Shown here one piece after another: positions 29,730 through 37,940 of a DNA stretch of 64,000 nt. The DNA comes from Neisseria animalis. Lineage in GTDB: Bacteria > Pseudomonadota > Gammaproteobacteria > Burkholderiales > Neisseriaceae. The notes under the pieces are model-generated. The model did no database searches. It was not told where the DNA came from and worked only from the letters and a program-made list of their open reading frames with translations. Each line of letters starts with the position of its first letter. Position 1 is the first letter of the stretch. Position numbers and translations under genes: made by a program. The stretch is taken from positions 124,001 to 188,000 of the forward strand of contig NZ_LR134287.1 in NCBI RefSeq assembly GCF_900636515.1. The letters run 5' to 3'.

Positions 29730-31592
29730 ATGAACATTTTTTACGAAGAATCCGGCCAGTTCAAAGTGGCCGCCATCGTGCAGAAAAACGATGCGACTTA
29801 TCAGGTCGACACCCGACACGGCAAGCGCACCAAGGTGAAGGCCAATAATGTGTTTGCCGAATTCGACGGCGATATGGCGGTGTTTTTAGAAAAAGCACAG
29901 GCAGAAGCGGAGCAAATCGATACCGATTTGCTGTGGGAAGTGTGCGGGGAGGAGGAGTTTGCCGCCGAAGCGATTGCCGAAGAATATTTCGGCTGCAAGC
30001 CTTCGAAAACCGAGCTGGCGGCAACTTTAATCGCACTTTATGCCGCGCCGATGTATTTTTATAAAAAGGCCAAAGGCGTGTTCAAAGCCGCGCCGGAAGA
30101 AACGCTTAAGCAGGCATTGGCGGCCATCGAGCGTAAAAAACAGCAGGACGCGCAAATCGAAACTTGGTCGGCAGCCTTGCAGCAGGGTGTGATGCCGTCT
30201 GAAATCGCCGCCGATTTGAAAACGATTCTGCACGCGCCCGACAAGCAGGCATTGACCTACAAAGCCTTTGCCAAAGCCGCCGACGCGCTGAAAATGTCGC
30301 CTTACGAATTGGCGAAACGCAACGGCGGCATTGCCTCGCTGCCGCAATACCTGCTCGACGGTTTTGAAGCCAAGTATTTCCCGAAAGGTACGGGCTTTGC
30401 AGAGCTTGCGGTTCCCGTACCGGAGGAGCTGCCCAAAGCCGCTGTGTCCGCTTTTTCGATTGACGACGAATCCACCACCGAAGTCGACGATGCTTTGAGC
30501 CTGACCGATTTGGGCGGCGGCATCAAGCGCGTGGGCATCCATATCGCCGCGCCGTCGCTGGGCGTGGCTGCGGGCAGCGAAATCGAGCAAACCATCTATG
30601 CGCGCCAAAGCACGGTGTATTTTCCCGGCGGAAAAATCACCATGCTGCCGGACAACTGGATTGCCGCCTTCAGCCTCGATGCGGGCGCATACCGTCCCGC
30701 CGTCAGCATTTATTTCGATGTCGGTGCGGATTTCAACTTAATCGGCCAACCGGTCAATAAAATCGAAGCGGTCAATATCGCCGAAAACCTGCGTATCCAA
30801 AACATAGAGCCGCATTTCAACGCCGGGGCCGGTTTGGATTCGGACGGCCAAAGCCTGTTTGCCCATCATCATGATTTGATTTGGTTTTACCAATTTGCCG
30901 TTGCCCTGCAGAAAGCACGCGGCAAATACGAAGAAAACCGCGCTCCGCAATACGATTACAGCGTGGAAGTGGATTCAGACGGCACCGTATCCGTTACCCG
31001 CCGCGAACGCGCCTCCCCGATCGATACGCTGGTGAGCGAAATGATGATTCTCGCCAACTCCACTTGGGCGCAAATGCTGGACGACAACGGCCTGCCCGGC
31101 CTGTTCCGCGTACAGCCCTCAGGCAAAGTGCGCATGAGCACCAAATCCGAGCCGCACATCGGCATGGGTGTGCAGCACTACGGCTGGTTTACCTCGCCGC
31201 TGCGCCGCGCCGCCGACTACATCAACCAAAAGCAGCTCATCAGCCTGATAGACAGTGCCGCCGCACCGCTGTTCCAAAAAAACGATACCGGGCTCTTCGC
31301 CGCCCTGCGCGATTTCGATACCGCATACAGTGCCTACGCCGATTTCCAACGTGATATGGAGGCCTATTGGAGCTTGGTGTATCTGGAGCAGCAAGATACG
31401 AAGGAATTGACCGCCACGATTCTGAAAGAAGATTTGGTACGCATCGAAGGCCTGCCTCTCGTTGCCCGCGCCAACGGCATTCCGTTTGACGCGCTGCCCA
31501 AATCGCAGGTATTGCTCAACATCACCGGCTTGGATTCGGAAAAACAGTTTATCGCGCTGAATTATGTGAAAGCCGTTGCGCCGCAGGCGTGA
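29730..31592 (+). CDS. RNase II/R family (RNB) exoribonuclease
   Basis: 620 residues. The RNB catalytic domain begins near residue 245 with SIDDESTTEVDDALSL, which holds the metal-binding aspartates. Later conserved segments include ASPIDTLVSEMMILAN, and YGWFTSPLRRAADYINQKQL with the arginine motif. The N-terminal 240 residues do not show clear cold-shock domains, and the C-terminal S1-like part is short. It is thus a divergent RNase II-like 3'-5' exonuclease rather than full-length RNase R. It stands alone, with an uptake sequence at its stop codon. Confidence 0.88.
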   Translation: MNIFYEESGQFKVAAIVQKNDATYQVDTRHGKRTKVKANNVFAEFDGDMAVFLEKAQAEAEQIDTDLLWEVCGEEEFAAEAIAEEYFGCKPSKTELAATLIALYAAPMYFYKKAKGVFKAAPEETLKQALAAIERKKQQDAQIETWSAALQQGVMPSEIAADLKTILHAPDKQALTYKAFAKAADALKMSPYELAKRNGGIASLPQYLLDGFEAKYFPKGTGFAELAVPVPEELPKAAVSAFSIDDESTTEVDDALSLTDLGGGIKRVGIHIAAPSLGVAAGSEIEQTIYARQSTVYFPGGKITMLPDNWIAAFSLDAGAYRPAVSIYFDVGADFNLIGQPVNKIEAVNIAENLRIQNIEPHFNAGAGLDSDGQSLFAHHHDLIWFYQFAVALQKARGKYEENRAPQYDYSVEVDSDGTVSVTRRERASPIDTLVSEMMILANSTWAQMLDDNGLPGLFRVQPSGKVRMSTKSEPHIGMGVQHYGWFTSPLRRAADYINQKQLISLIDSAAAPLFQKNDTGLFAALRDFDTAYSAYADFQRDMEAYWSLVYLEQQDTKELTATILKEDLVRIEGLPLVARANGIPFDALPKSQVLLNITGLDSEKQFIALNYVKAVAPQA

Positions 31593-31690
31593 TGCCGTCT
31601 GCAAAACAAATGGCAGCCTGTTGTTTCGATAAGGCGTAGTAAGGCCGTCTGCATACAGTAAAAATGCAGACGGCTTTTTGTACCAATTGT

Positions 31691-31797
31691 TATAGTCGAA
31701 TAAAATAAGAATGAGACAAGGCAGCGAAGCCGCAGACAGTACACATAGTACGGCAAGGCAAAGCAACGCTGTATCATTCTTATTTTAAATGACTATA
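31691..31797. repeat. Correia-type repeat element, copy 1
   Basis: 107 bp with imperfect 24-bp terminal inverted repeats: TATAGTCGAATAAAATAAGA on the left and its counterpart TATAGTCATTTAAAATAAGA read on the other strand. The core GCAGACAGTACACATAGTACGG is close to the classical Correia element, but the ends differ from the known TATAGTGGATTAA form. The rest of 31593-31968 holds two uptake sequences and no gene. Confidence 0.85.
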
Positions 31798-31968
31798 CCA
31801 AACCGGTTAAAACAGACAACAGAGTAGGGGCAGCCGTTTGGTTTGCTGTTTGTTTAAGCAGCGGAACGCGGTACTTGCCGCCCCATGCCGTCTGCAAACC
31901 ACCCGTCATGTTCAGACGGCCTTTTGTTATAATAACCGCATCTGAAAACTCCGCATCACGAGCCTGTT

Positions 31969-33333
31969 ATGACCGCACCCCATCCCACCATTGCCGCCAT
32001 TGCCACCGCGCCCGGCCGCGGCGGTGTCGGCGTGATCCGACTGTCCGGAAAAAACCTGCTGCCCTTGGCCGCGCAAATCAGCGGCGGCAAAACGCCCGCG
32101 CCGCGCGTGGCTTTGTACACCGATTTTCTCGATGAGGCGGGGCAGCCCATCGACAACGGCCTGCTGCTGTATTTTGCCGCGCCCGCCAGTTTTACCGGTG
32201 AAGACGTGGTCGAACTGCAGGGCCACGGCGGGCCGGTGGTGATGGAAATGCTGCTGCAACGCTGTTTGGATTTGGGCGCGAAAATGGCGGAACCCGGCGA
32301 ATTTACCAAACGCGCCTTTCTCAACAACAAGCTGGACTTGGCACAGGCCGAAAGCGTGGCGGACTTGATCGACGCATCGAGCAAATCGGCGGCGCGCATG
32401 GCCTTGCGTTCGCTCAAAGGCGCGTTTTCGCAGCATATCCACGCCTTGGTCGGCGATTTGATTACCTTGCGGATGCTGGTGGAGGCCACGCTTGATTTTC
32501 CCGAGGAAGACATTGACTTTCTGGAGGCCGCCGATGCACGCGGCAAGCTGCAAGCCCTGCAAGGCCGTCTGCAAACCGTGTTGGACAGTGCCGAACAGGG
32601 CGCGATTTTGCGCGAGGGCATGAACGTGGTGCTGGTGGGCGCACCGAATGTCGGCAAATCCAGCCTGCTCAATGCGCTGGCCGGCGACGACATTGCCATT
32701 GTTACCGATATTGCGGGCACTACCCGCGACACCGTGCGCGAACAGATTACCCTCGACGGCGTACCCGTCCACATCATCGACACGGCGGGTTTGCGAGAAA
32801 CCGACGACGTGGTCGAGCAAATCGGCATCGAGCGCAGCCGTAAAGCCGTGAACGAGGCGGATGTGGCACTGGTGTTGATTGACCCGCGCGAAGGCCTCAA
32901 CGAAAAAACCCGCAGCATTCTGGCGGATTTGCCCGAAGGACTGAAAAAAATCGAAATCCGCAACAAAACCGACTTAACCGGCGAAGCAGCCGGTATTTCA
33001 GACGGCCTCACAGCCTTGTCCGGCGCGGATACGGTCATCAGGCTTTCCGCCAAAACCGGCGCAGGACTGGACGCGCTCAAACAGGCATTGTTGCAGGAAA
33101 TCGGCTGGCAGGGCGAAAGCGAGAGCCTGTTTCTCGCCCGCCGCCGCCACCTGAGCGCCCTGCGCGCCGCCGAAGCCGAATTGGAAAACGCCGCGCTGTG
33201 CGGCAACCACCAAATCGAGCTGTTGGCCGAACACCTGCGGCTGGCGCAGGCGGCGTGCAGCGAAATCACCGGAGAGTTTACCGCCGACGATTTGCTGGGC
33301 GTGATTTTTTCGCGGTTCTGTATCGGGAAATAG
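31969..33333 (+). CDS. mnmE: MnmE (TrmE) tRNA-modifying GTPase
   Basis: With MnmG it installs the 5-aminomethyl or carboxymethylaminomethyl group on wobble uridine of tRNA. 454 residues: an N-terminal formyl-THF-binding domain ([21 protein letters not shown]), a helical domain and an inserted G domain with GAPNVGKSS (about residue 224), GTTRD, DTAG and NKTD. The protein ends in the invariant CIGK with the essential cysteine. It is complete, with a TATAAT box 32 bp upstream. Confidence 0.97.
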   Translation: MTAPHPTIAAIATAPGRGGVGVIRLSGKNLLPLAAQISGGKTPAPRVALYTDFLDEAGQPIDNGLLLYFAAPASFTGEDVVELQGHGGPVVMEMLLQRCLDLGAKMAEPGEFTKRAFLNNKLDLAQAESVADLIDASSKSAARMALRSLKGAFSQHIHALVGDLITLRMLVEATLDFPEEDIDFLEAADARGKLQALQGRLQTVLDSAEQGAILREGMNVVLVGAPNVGKSSLLNALAGDDIAIVTDIAGTTRDTVREQITLDGVPVHIIDTAGLRETDDVVEQIGIERSRKAVNEADVALVLIDPREGLNEKTRSILADLPEGLKKIEIRNKTDLTGEAAGISDGLTALSGADTVIRLSAKTGAGLDALKQALLQEIGWQGESESLFLARRRHLSALRAAEAELENAALCGNHQIELLAEHLRLAQAACSEITGEFTADDLLGVIFSRFCIGK

Positions 33334-33374
33334 CGGGCAGGCTTGGCGGTCGGCCGACATCGGAACGATAATAA

Positions 33375-33512
33375 TATAGCCGAATCGCGCAGAATGAGAC
33401 AGGCAGCCAAGTTTCAGGCAGTACGGGCAGTACGGGCAGTACGGGCAGTGCGGATGGCGGAACGGGCTTGGTCAAGTCCGCTTTTCGAGCAAGGTGCAGC
33501 AACGCCGCATTG
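33375..33512. repeat. Degenerate Correia-like element with 9-bp tandem repeats
   Basis: It begins TATAGCCGAATCGCGCAGAATGAGACAGG-type, related to the Correia left end. It contains four 9-bp tandem units GGCAGTACG (33417-33452, the last one GGCAGTGCG) and runs into the next full element. The 33334-33638 gap holds only these repeats. Confidence 0.65.
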
Positions 33513-33619
33513 TATAGTCGAATAAAATAAGAATGAGACAAGGCAGCGAAGCTGCAGACAGTACACATAGTACGGCAAGGCAAAGCAACGTTGTATCATT
33601 CTTATTTTAAATGACTATA
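33513..33619. repeat. Correia-type repeat element, copy 2
   Basis: 107 bp, same orientation as copy 1, from TATAGTCGAATAAAATAAGA to ATGACTATA. Only a few bases differ from copy 1 (for example GAAGCTGCAG for GAAGCCGCAG). Confidence 0.85.
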
Positions 33620-33638
33620 TGATGTTCAATTTAGATTT

Positions 33639-33814
33639 AATGACGATATAAACCGGTTGCGTTAGTTTGCTGCGTTGCGAAGAGATGGATTGAGACGGAA
33701 AAGCAGACGGCCTTGCGTTAAACGCGGGTCAGCCATTTCCAGACGGCATGGCTCCGGTTTTCACGGCGGTATCCAAACGAGGCATAGCGTTCCGACAGCC
33801 AAAAGCGTTGGCGT
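33639..33814. repeat. First copy of a 192-bp-period tandem duplication
   Basis: The sequence from AATGACGATATAAACCGG through the 3' end of a YdcF-like gene recurs exactly 192 bp downstream (33831-34006). The outer parts are nearly identical; the coding part in this copy has diverged. Confidence 0.85.
33718..33814 (-). pseudogene. Duplicated 3' fragment of the YdcF-like gene
   Basis: About 31 codons ending HAVWKWLTRV plus stop, the same last residues as the complete gene at 33910. The preceding residues differ (RQRFWLSERYASFGYRREN against RQRFWLQESYALFLYRCEN). There is no start. It looks like a donor fragment left by duplication or by recombination with a divergent allele. Confidence 0.75.
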
Positions 33815-33909
33815 GTTTTATATCATGGTCAATGACGATATAAACCGGTTGCGTTGGTTGGCTGCGTTGCGAAGAGATGGATTGGGACGGAAAAGCAGAC
33901 GGCCTTGAG

Positions 33910-34566
33910 TTAAACGCGGGTCAGCCATTTCCAGACGGCATGACCCCAGTTTTCGCAGCGGTATAAAAACAGGGCATAGCTTTCCTGCAGCCAAAAGCGT
34001 TGGCGTTCTTTTTCTTTATTGAATAAAGTTGTCGGCGTGGCGGACACTTGGGCGCGGATACCCAAATCTTCTGCCATTGCCTGTGCGCGGGCGAGATGGT
34101 AGGGGTCGCTGACGATGACTACGCTGCCGATGTTGTTGGCGCGCAGTACAGGGCGGATATTCCGCAGGTTTTCGTAGGTATTGCGGGAAGTGTTTTCAAA
34201 CAGAATGTTTTTTGCCGGCACGCCTTGTTTGAGTGCGTAGCGGCGGCCGACTTCCGCCTCGGTCATGTAGCCTTTTTTGGGTGTGCCGCCGGTGAAGATG
34301 ATTTTATCGACATGCCGCCCCTGATACAGGGTAATGGCGTGGTTGATGCGCTCGCGGAAAACGGGGGAAGGGCGTTTGTCCCACGCTGCCGCACCCAGCA
34401 CTACGGCGGCATCGGCATGGTAATCGGGCGGCAGGGCACGATGTCCCGCGCGGTACACCTGCCATGCGCTTGCCGCAAAAGCCGCGCCCACCAGCAGAAC
34501 ACTGAGGGCGAAGCCGCGCAGCAGATAATAGCGCAGGCCGTTTTTGCTGTGGAACAGTCGGAGCAT
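33910..34566 (-). CDS. YdcF/DUF218 family membrane-anchored protein
   Basis: 218 residues with an N-terminal transmembrane anchor (GFALSVLLVGAAFAASAW) and a DUF218 domain: DAAVVLGAAAWDKRPSPVF, IIFTGGT, ENTSRNTYENL and VVIVSDPYHLARA. The family includes SanA/ElyC/YdcF envelope proteins; ElyC and SanA affect cell-envelope integrity, but the reaction is unsettled. The 3' end is copied in a tandem repeat just downstream. The start is 17 bp from the stop of the ArsC-like gene, so the two are probably cotranscribed. Confidence 0.87.
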   Translation of the reverse strand: MLRLFHSKNGLRYYLLRGFALSVLLVGAAFAASAWQVYRAGHRALPPDYHADAAVVLGAAAWDKRPSPVFRERINHAITLYQGRHVDKIIFTGGTPKKGYMTEAEVGRRYALKQGVPAKNILFENTSRNTYENLRNIRPVLRANNIGSVVIVSDPYHLARAQAMAEDLGIRAQVSATPTTLFNKEKERQRFWLQESYALFLYRCENWGHAVWKWLTRV

Positions 34567-34583
34567 GGTTTGCAGACGGCCTT

Positions 34584-34949
34584 TCAGGAAGAAGGCAGCA
34601 GGGTTTCGAGGTTTTCAGTAGGTCTGCCGATGGCGGCGCGGTCTGCATCGGCCAAAATCGGACGTTCCAGCAATGCGGGGTGTTCGGCGATGGCCTGAAG
34701 CAGCGCATGGTTATCCAATTCGGGATTGTCCAAGGCCAGCTCTTTGTACAAATCGTCTTTCACGCGCATCATGTCGCGCACGGATTCCAAACCGAGCTTG
34801 CGGAACAGCTCTTCCAATGTTGCCAAGTCGGGCGGCGTATCCAGATAGCGGACAACTTTTGCCTGAATGCCGCGTTCTTCCAACAGCGACAGCGCAGCAC
34901 GGGATTTGCTGCAGCGGTTGTTATGGTACAGAATAAATTCAGACGGCAT
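34584..34949 (-). CDS. arsC: ArsC-family reductase (glutaredoxin-type arsenate reductase)
   Basis: 121 residues of thioredoxin fold. The catalytic cysteine is C13 in YHNNRCSKSRAAL, and the later LLERPIL holds the conserved arginine that distinguishes true arsenate reductases from Spx/YffB relatives. No ars operon partners are nearby, so another oxyanion or redox role remains possible. The start codon is part of a full 12-base uptake sequence (ATGCCGTCTGAA), so the first residues MPSE are encoded by it. Confidence 0.85.
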   Translation of the reverse strand: MPSEFILYHNNRCSKSRAALSLLEERGIQAKVVRYLDTPPDLATLEELFRKLGLESVRDMMRVKDDLYKELALDNPELDNHALLQAIAEHPALLERPILADADRAAIGRPTENLETLLPSS

Positions 34950-35282
34950 GATATGCTCCTTAAAACAGTGCGGCAGGGCAGACGGCGCAGATATGGCGAT
35001 TGGACATTAACGCAGAACAATACGGCGTTGCCGCACCGCTTGTACGGTTTGCGGTTTGGCTGCTTTGTTTTGTGTTATGCGGCCATATTCGACGAATTTG
35101 CGGAATATGCCCCGGCCGGAGACGGCTATTATCGGACGAGCCGTTAAATTTCTCAAGTACGGCGGCATTCGGCGGCGGTTTGCTGCGGAGGTATATGCAA
35201 AAAACCAACAGCTTGATGTGAACCAATAGACATGCCGTCTGAAAAGGTTACAATAGTCGGAATTTGATAAACGGATAATGAC
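34950..35282. other. Intergenic region, no gene seen
   Basis: 333 bp between divergent genes. It contains an uptake sequence near 35232 and a likely promoter for the TlpA-like gene (TACAAT about 35250). The middle part (35000-35160) resembles a decayed repeat rather than coding sequence. Confidence 0.5.
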
Positions 35283-35819
35283 ATGAAACGCTTCGTTACT
35301 TTTGCCGCACTGCTGGTGTTGGCCGCTTGCGGGGGCAGCGAGCCTGCCCGAACCGCGCAGGCTGCTTCCGCTCCTGCCGCACCGCAAACCGCCGCCGTGC
35401 AAAACGCCTTGGCCGCATGGGACAGCAATACCCCCAAATCATTGGACGAGCTGGCCGCTCCGGTGCGTATCGTCAATCTGTGGGCAACATGGTGTAAACC
35501 CTGCCGCAAAGAAATGCCGGAAATGTCGGAATGGTATCGGAGCCAGCCTGAAGGCAGTGTCGATATGGTCGGCATCGCTTTGGACAGTACCGACAACATT
35601 GGCAGCTTTCTCAAGCAAACGCCGGTCAGCTATCCGATTTGGCGTTATACCGGCAACAGCAGCCGTCCGTTTATGAAAGCATTCGGTAACGATGTCGGCG
35701 TATTGCCGTTTACCTTGGTGGAAGCCCCCAAATGCGGCTACCGTCAAACGATTACCGGCGAAGTCAACGCCGCCAGTCTGACGGCCGCGCTCAAAGCAGC
35801 ACGGGCGCAATGCGGATAA
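35283..35819 (+). CDS. TlpA-like thiol-disulfide lipoprotein
   Basis: 178 residues. A lipoprotein signal ends in the lipobox LAAC, with the acylated cysteine at residue 16. An Ala/Pro-rich linker is followed by a thioredoxin fold with redox motif WCKPC in LWATWCKPCRKEMPE, and a cis-Pro region (VLPFTLV). It should act as a periplasmic disulfide reductase such as those serving cytochrome c maturation. The C-terminus has two further cysteines (PKCGYR, ARAQCG). Confidence 0.92.
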   Translation: MKRFVTFAALLVLAACGGSEPARTAQAASAPAAPQTAAVQNALAAWDSNTPKSLDELAAPVRIVNLWATWCKPCRKEMPEMSEWYRSQPEGSVDMVGIALDSTDNIGSFLKQTPVSYPIWRYTGNSSRPFMKAFGNDVGVLPFTLVEAPKCGYRQTITGEVNAASLTAALKAARAQCG

Positions 35820-36146
35820 GCCGTAAGGCCGTCTGCAAAACACCGCTTTGCGGTTGAAGCAGGCTGCCAAGCTGCAAGCAGGGTTGCGCTGCCGTTTTGG
35901 GCAGCAGCCTGCTTGGAGCATGGTGTGGCCGGACAAAACCGGTAGAGCAGGAGGCGGCGTGCCGAATGCTGCGGATACGTTTGGCGCAGTTTTGCAGACG
36001 GCCTGTGGCGGCGGCTTGACCGAAAAACATAAAAATCACCGGCTGTCTGCATGGCTGCCGAAAAATCCCTTATAATTCTTTTTAAACGATATGTATTCCT
36101 GCGCCGGATTGTGTCCGTGCTGCCAAATTTTACCGAAAGAACCAAC

Positions 36147-37400
36147 GTGGACAAACTCAAAATCTCTGCCAATGGCCCGTTAAACGGCGAAATTACTGTA
36201 TCAGGTGCGAAAAACGCCGCCCTGCCGCTGATGTGTGCAGGTTTGCTGACTTCCGGCACGCTGCGTCTGAAAAACGTCCCCATGCTGGCCGATGTGAAAA
36301 CCACGCAAAAGCTGCTGCAAGGCATGGGCGCGCGCGTATTGACCGACAATATTCACGAATTTGAAATCAACGGCGGTACGGTCAACAACACTTGTGCGCC
36401 GTACGAATTGGTCAGCACCATGCGCGCTTCCATTTTGGTACTCGGCCCCACGTTGGCGCGTTTCGGCGAAGCGCAAGTCAGCCTGCCCGGTGGTTGCGCC
36501 ATCGGTTCGCGTCCGGTTGACCAGCACCTGAAAGGTTTGGAAACCATGGGCGCGGAAATCGTCATCGAACATGGCTACGTCAAAGCCAAAGGCCGTCTGC
36601 AAGGCGCGCGCGTGGTAATGGACGTGGTGACTGTCGGCGGTACGGAAAACCTGCTGATGGCGGCTACGCTGGCCGAAGGCACCACCATTCTGGAAAATTG
36701 CGCCATCGAGCCGGAAGTGGTCGATTTGGCGGAATGCTTGGTGAAAATGGGCGCGAAAATCAGCGGCATCGGCACTTCCACCATGACTGTCGAGGGTGTA
36801 AAAGAGCTGCACGGGGCGGAACATTCCGTTGTGCCCGACCGCATCGAAGCCGGTACGTTCCTTTGCGCCGTTGCCATGACCGGCGGCAAAGTTACCCTGC
36901 GTAACGCTGCGCCGAAAACCATGGAAGTGGTGTTGGATAAATTGGTTGAAGCGGGCGCGCTGATTGAAGCAGGCGACGATTGGATTACCATCGATATGCA
37001 GCAGCGTCCGAAAGCCGTGGACATCCGCACCGTTGTCCACCCGGGCTTTCCTACCGATATGCAGGCGCAGTTTATGGCGATGAACGCCGTAGCTGAGGGC
37101 AACTGTCGCGTGGTGGAAACCATCTTTGAAAACCGCTTTATGCACGTTCCCGAACTCAACCGCATGGGCGCGGACATTACCACCGAGGGCAATACCGCTT
37201 TTGTCAAAGGCGTGGAAAAACTGTCGGGTGCAACCGTTATGGCCACCGATTTGCGCGCTTCGGCAAGTTTGGTGATGGCAGGTTTGGTTGCGGGCGGTGA
37301 AACCATTGTCGATCGCATCTACCACCTCGACCGCGGTTACGAACACATCGAGAAAAAACTCGGCGGAGTCGGCGCGAAAATCGAGCGCGTGCGCGGATAA
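36147..37400 (+). CDS. murA: MurA, UDP-GlcNAc enolpyruvyl transferase
   Basis: First committed step of peptidoglycan synthesis: transfers enolpyruvate from PEP to UDP-N-acetylglucosamine. The GTG at 36147 gives 417 residues ([20 protein letters not shown]), the typical length; an in-frame ATG at 36051 adds 32 unrelated residues. The active-site cysteine that fosfomycin alkylates is present in [16 protein letters not shown] (about residue 117). The protein ends in the expected [10 protein letters not shown] segment. It is followed by an uptake-sequence terminator. Confidence 0.97.
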   Translation: MDKLKISANGPLNGEITVSGAKNAALPLMCAGLLTSGTLRLKNVPMLADVKTTQKLLQGMGARVLTDNIHEFEINGGTVNNTCAPYELVSTMRASILVLGPTLARFGEAQVSLPGGCAIGSRPVDQHLKGLETMGAEIVIEHGYVKAKGRLQGARVVMDVVTVGGTENLLMAATLAEGTTILENCAIEPEVVDLAECLVKMGAKISGIGTSTMTVEGVKELHGAEHSVVPDRIEAGTFLCAVAMTGGKVTLRNAAPKTMEVVLDKLVEAGALIEAGDDWITIDMQQRPKAVDIRTVVHPGFPTDMQAQFMAMNAVAEGNCRVVETIFENRFMHVPELNRMGADITTEGNTAFVKGVEKLSGATVMATDLRASASLVMAGLVAGGETIVDRIYHLDRGYEHIEKKLGGVGAKIERVRG

Positions 37401-37426
37401 CGGCGGATTTTCTATCCGGATACGCT

Positions 37427-37481
37427 AAAAGCCGTCTGCAAAATATGTACTCGAAAACAGGGCATTTTGCAGACGGCTTTT
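37427..37481 (+). terminator. Uptake-sequence terminator of murA
   Basis: AAAAGCCGTCTGCAAAAT ... ATTTTGCAGACGGCTTTT, about 18 paired bases with a T-rich end, 27 bp after the murA stop. It uses the GCA variant core in both arms. Confidence 0.85.
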
Positions 37482-37515
37482 GCTATGCGCGGGAGCGGTG
37501 TGAAGACATGGAAAA

Positions 37516-37622
37516 TATAGTCATTTAAAATAAGAATGATACAGCGTTGCTTTGCCTTGCCGTACTATGTGTACTGTCTGCGGCTTCGCTGCCTTGTCTC
37601 ATTCTTATTTTATTCGACTATA
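37516..37622. repeat. Correia-type repeat element, copy 3 (inverted)
   Basis: 107 bp in the opposite orientation to copies 1 and 2. It ends at GACTATA and abuts a further partial left end (TATAGTCGGATTC from 37621, with AGAATGAGACAAGGCAGCC). The remaining gap up to mutS (37700-37940) holds one uptake sequence and no gene I can support. Confidence 0.85.
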
Positions 37623-37940
37623 TAGTCGGATTCATACAGATGAAGACAGAATGAGACAAGGCAGCCAAGTTGCCGGCCGTAGAGCGAGTGCCGGCGGATT
37701 GGCTGTTTGGGTGGGTTTTTCTTTTTTTCTTTGGATAAGACACGACACGCCGTATTAGGCTGTGTCAAATGATTACAACCGAATGGCAGCGAGAAAACGG
37801 AATGGTTTCGGGCGGTGTGTATGGTGCGGAGTGGCGGATTTGCTGCGCCGTATTGTTTGGCTGCCGTTTGCCGTATCAAGCAAGGCCGTCTGCAAATTCG
37901 GCATATCCGCCGCTTTATACGACCTTGCAGCGGAAACAGG

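Noticed and set aside
33417..33452. Tandem GGCAGTACG units as a CRISPR-like array
   Set aside because: The units are 9 bp long and contiguous, without spacers, so this is a simple tandem repeat.
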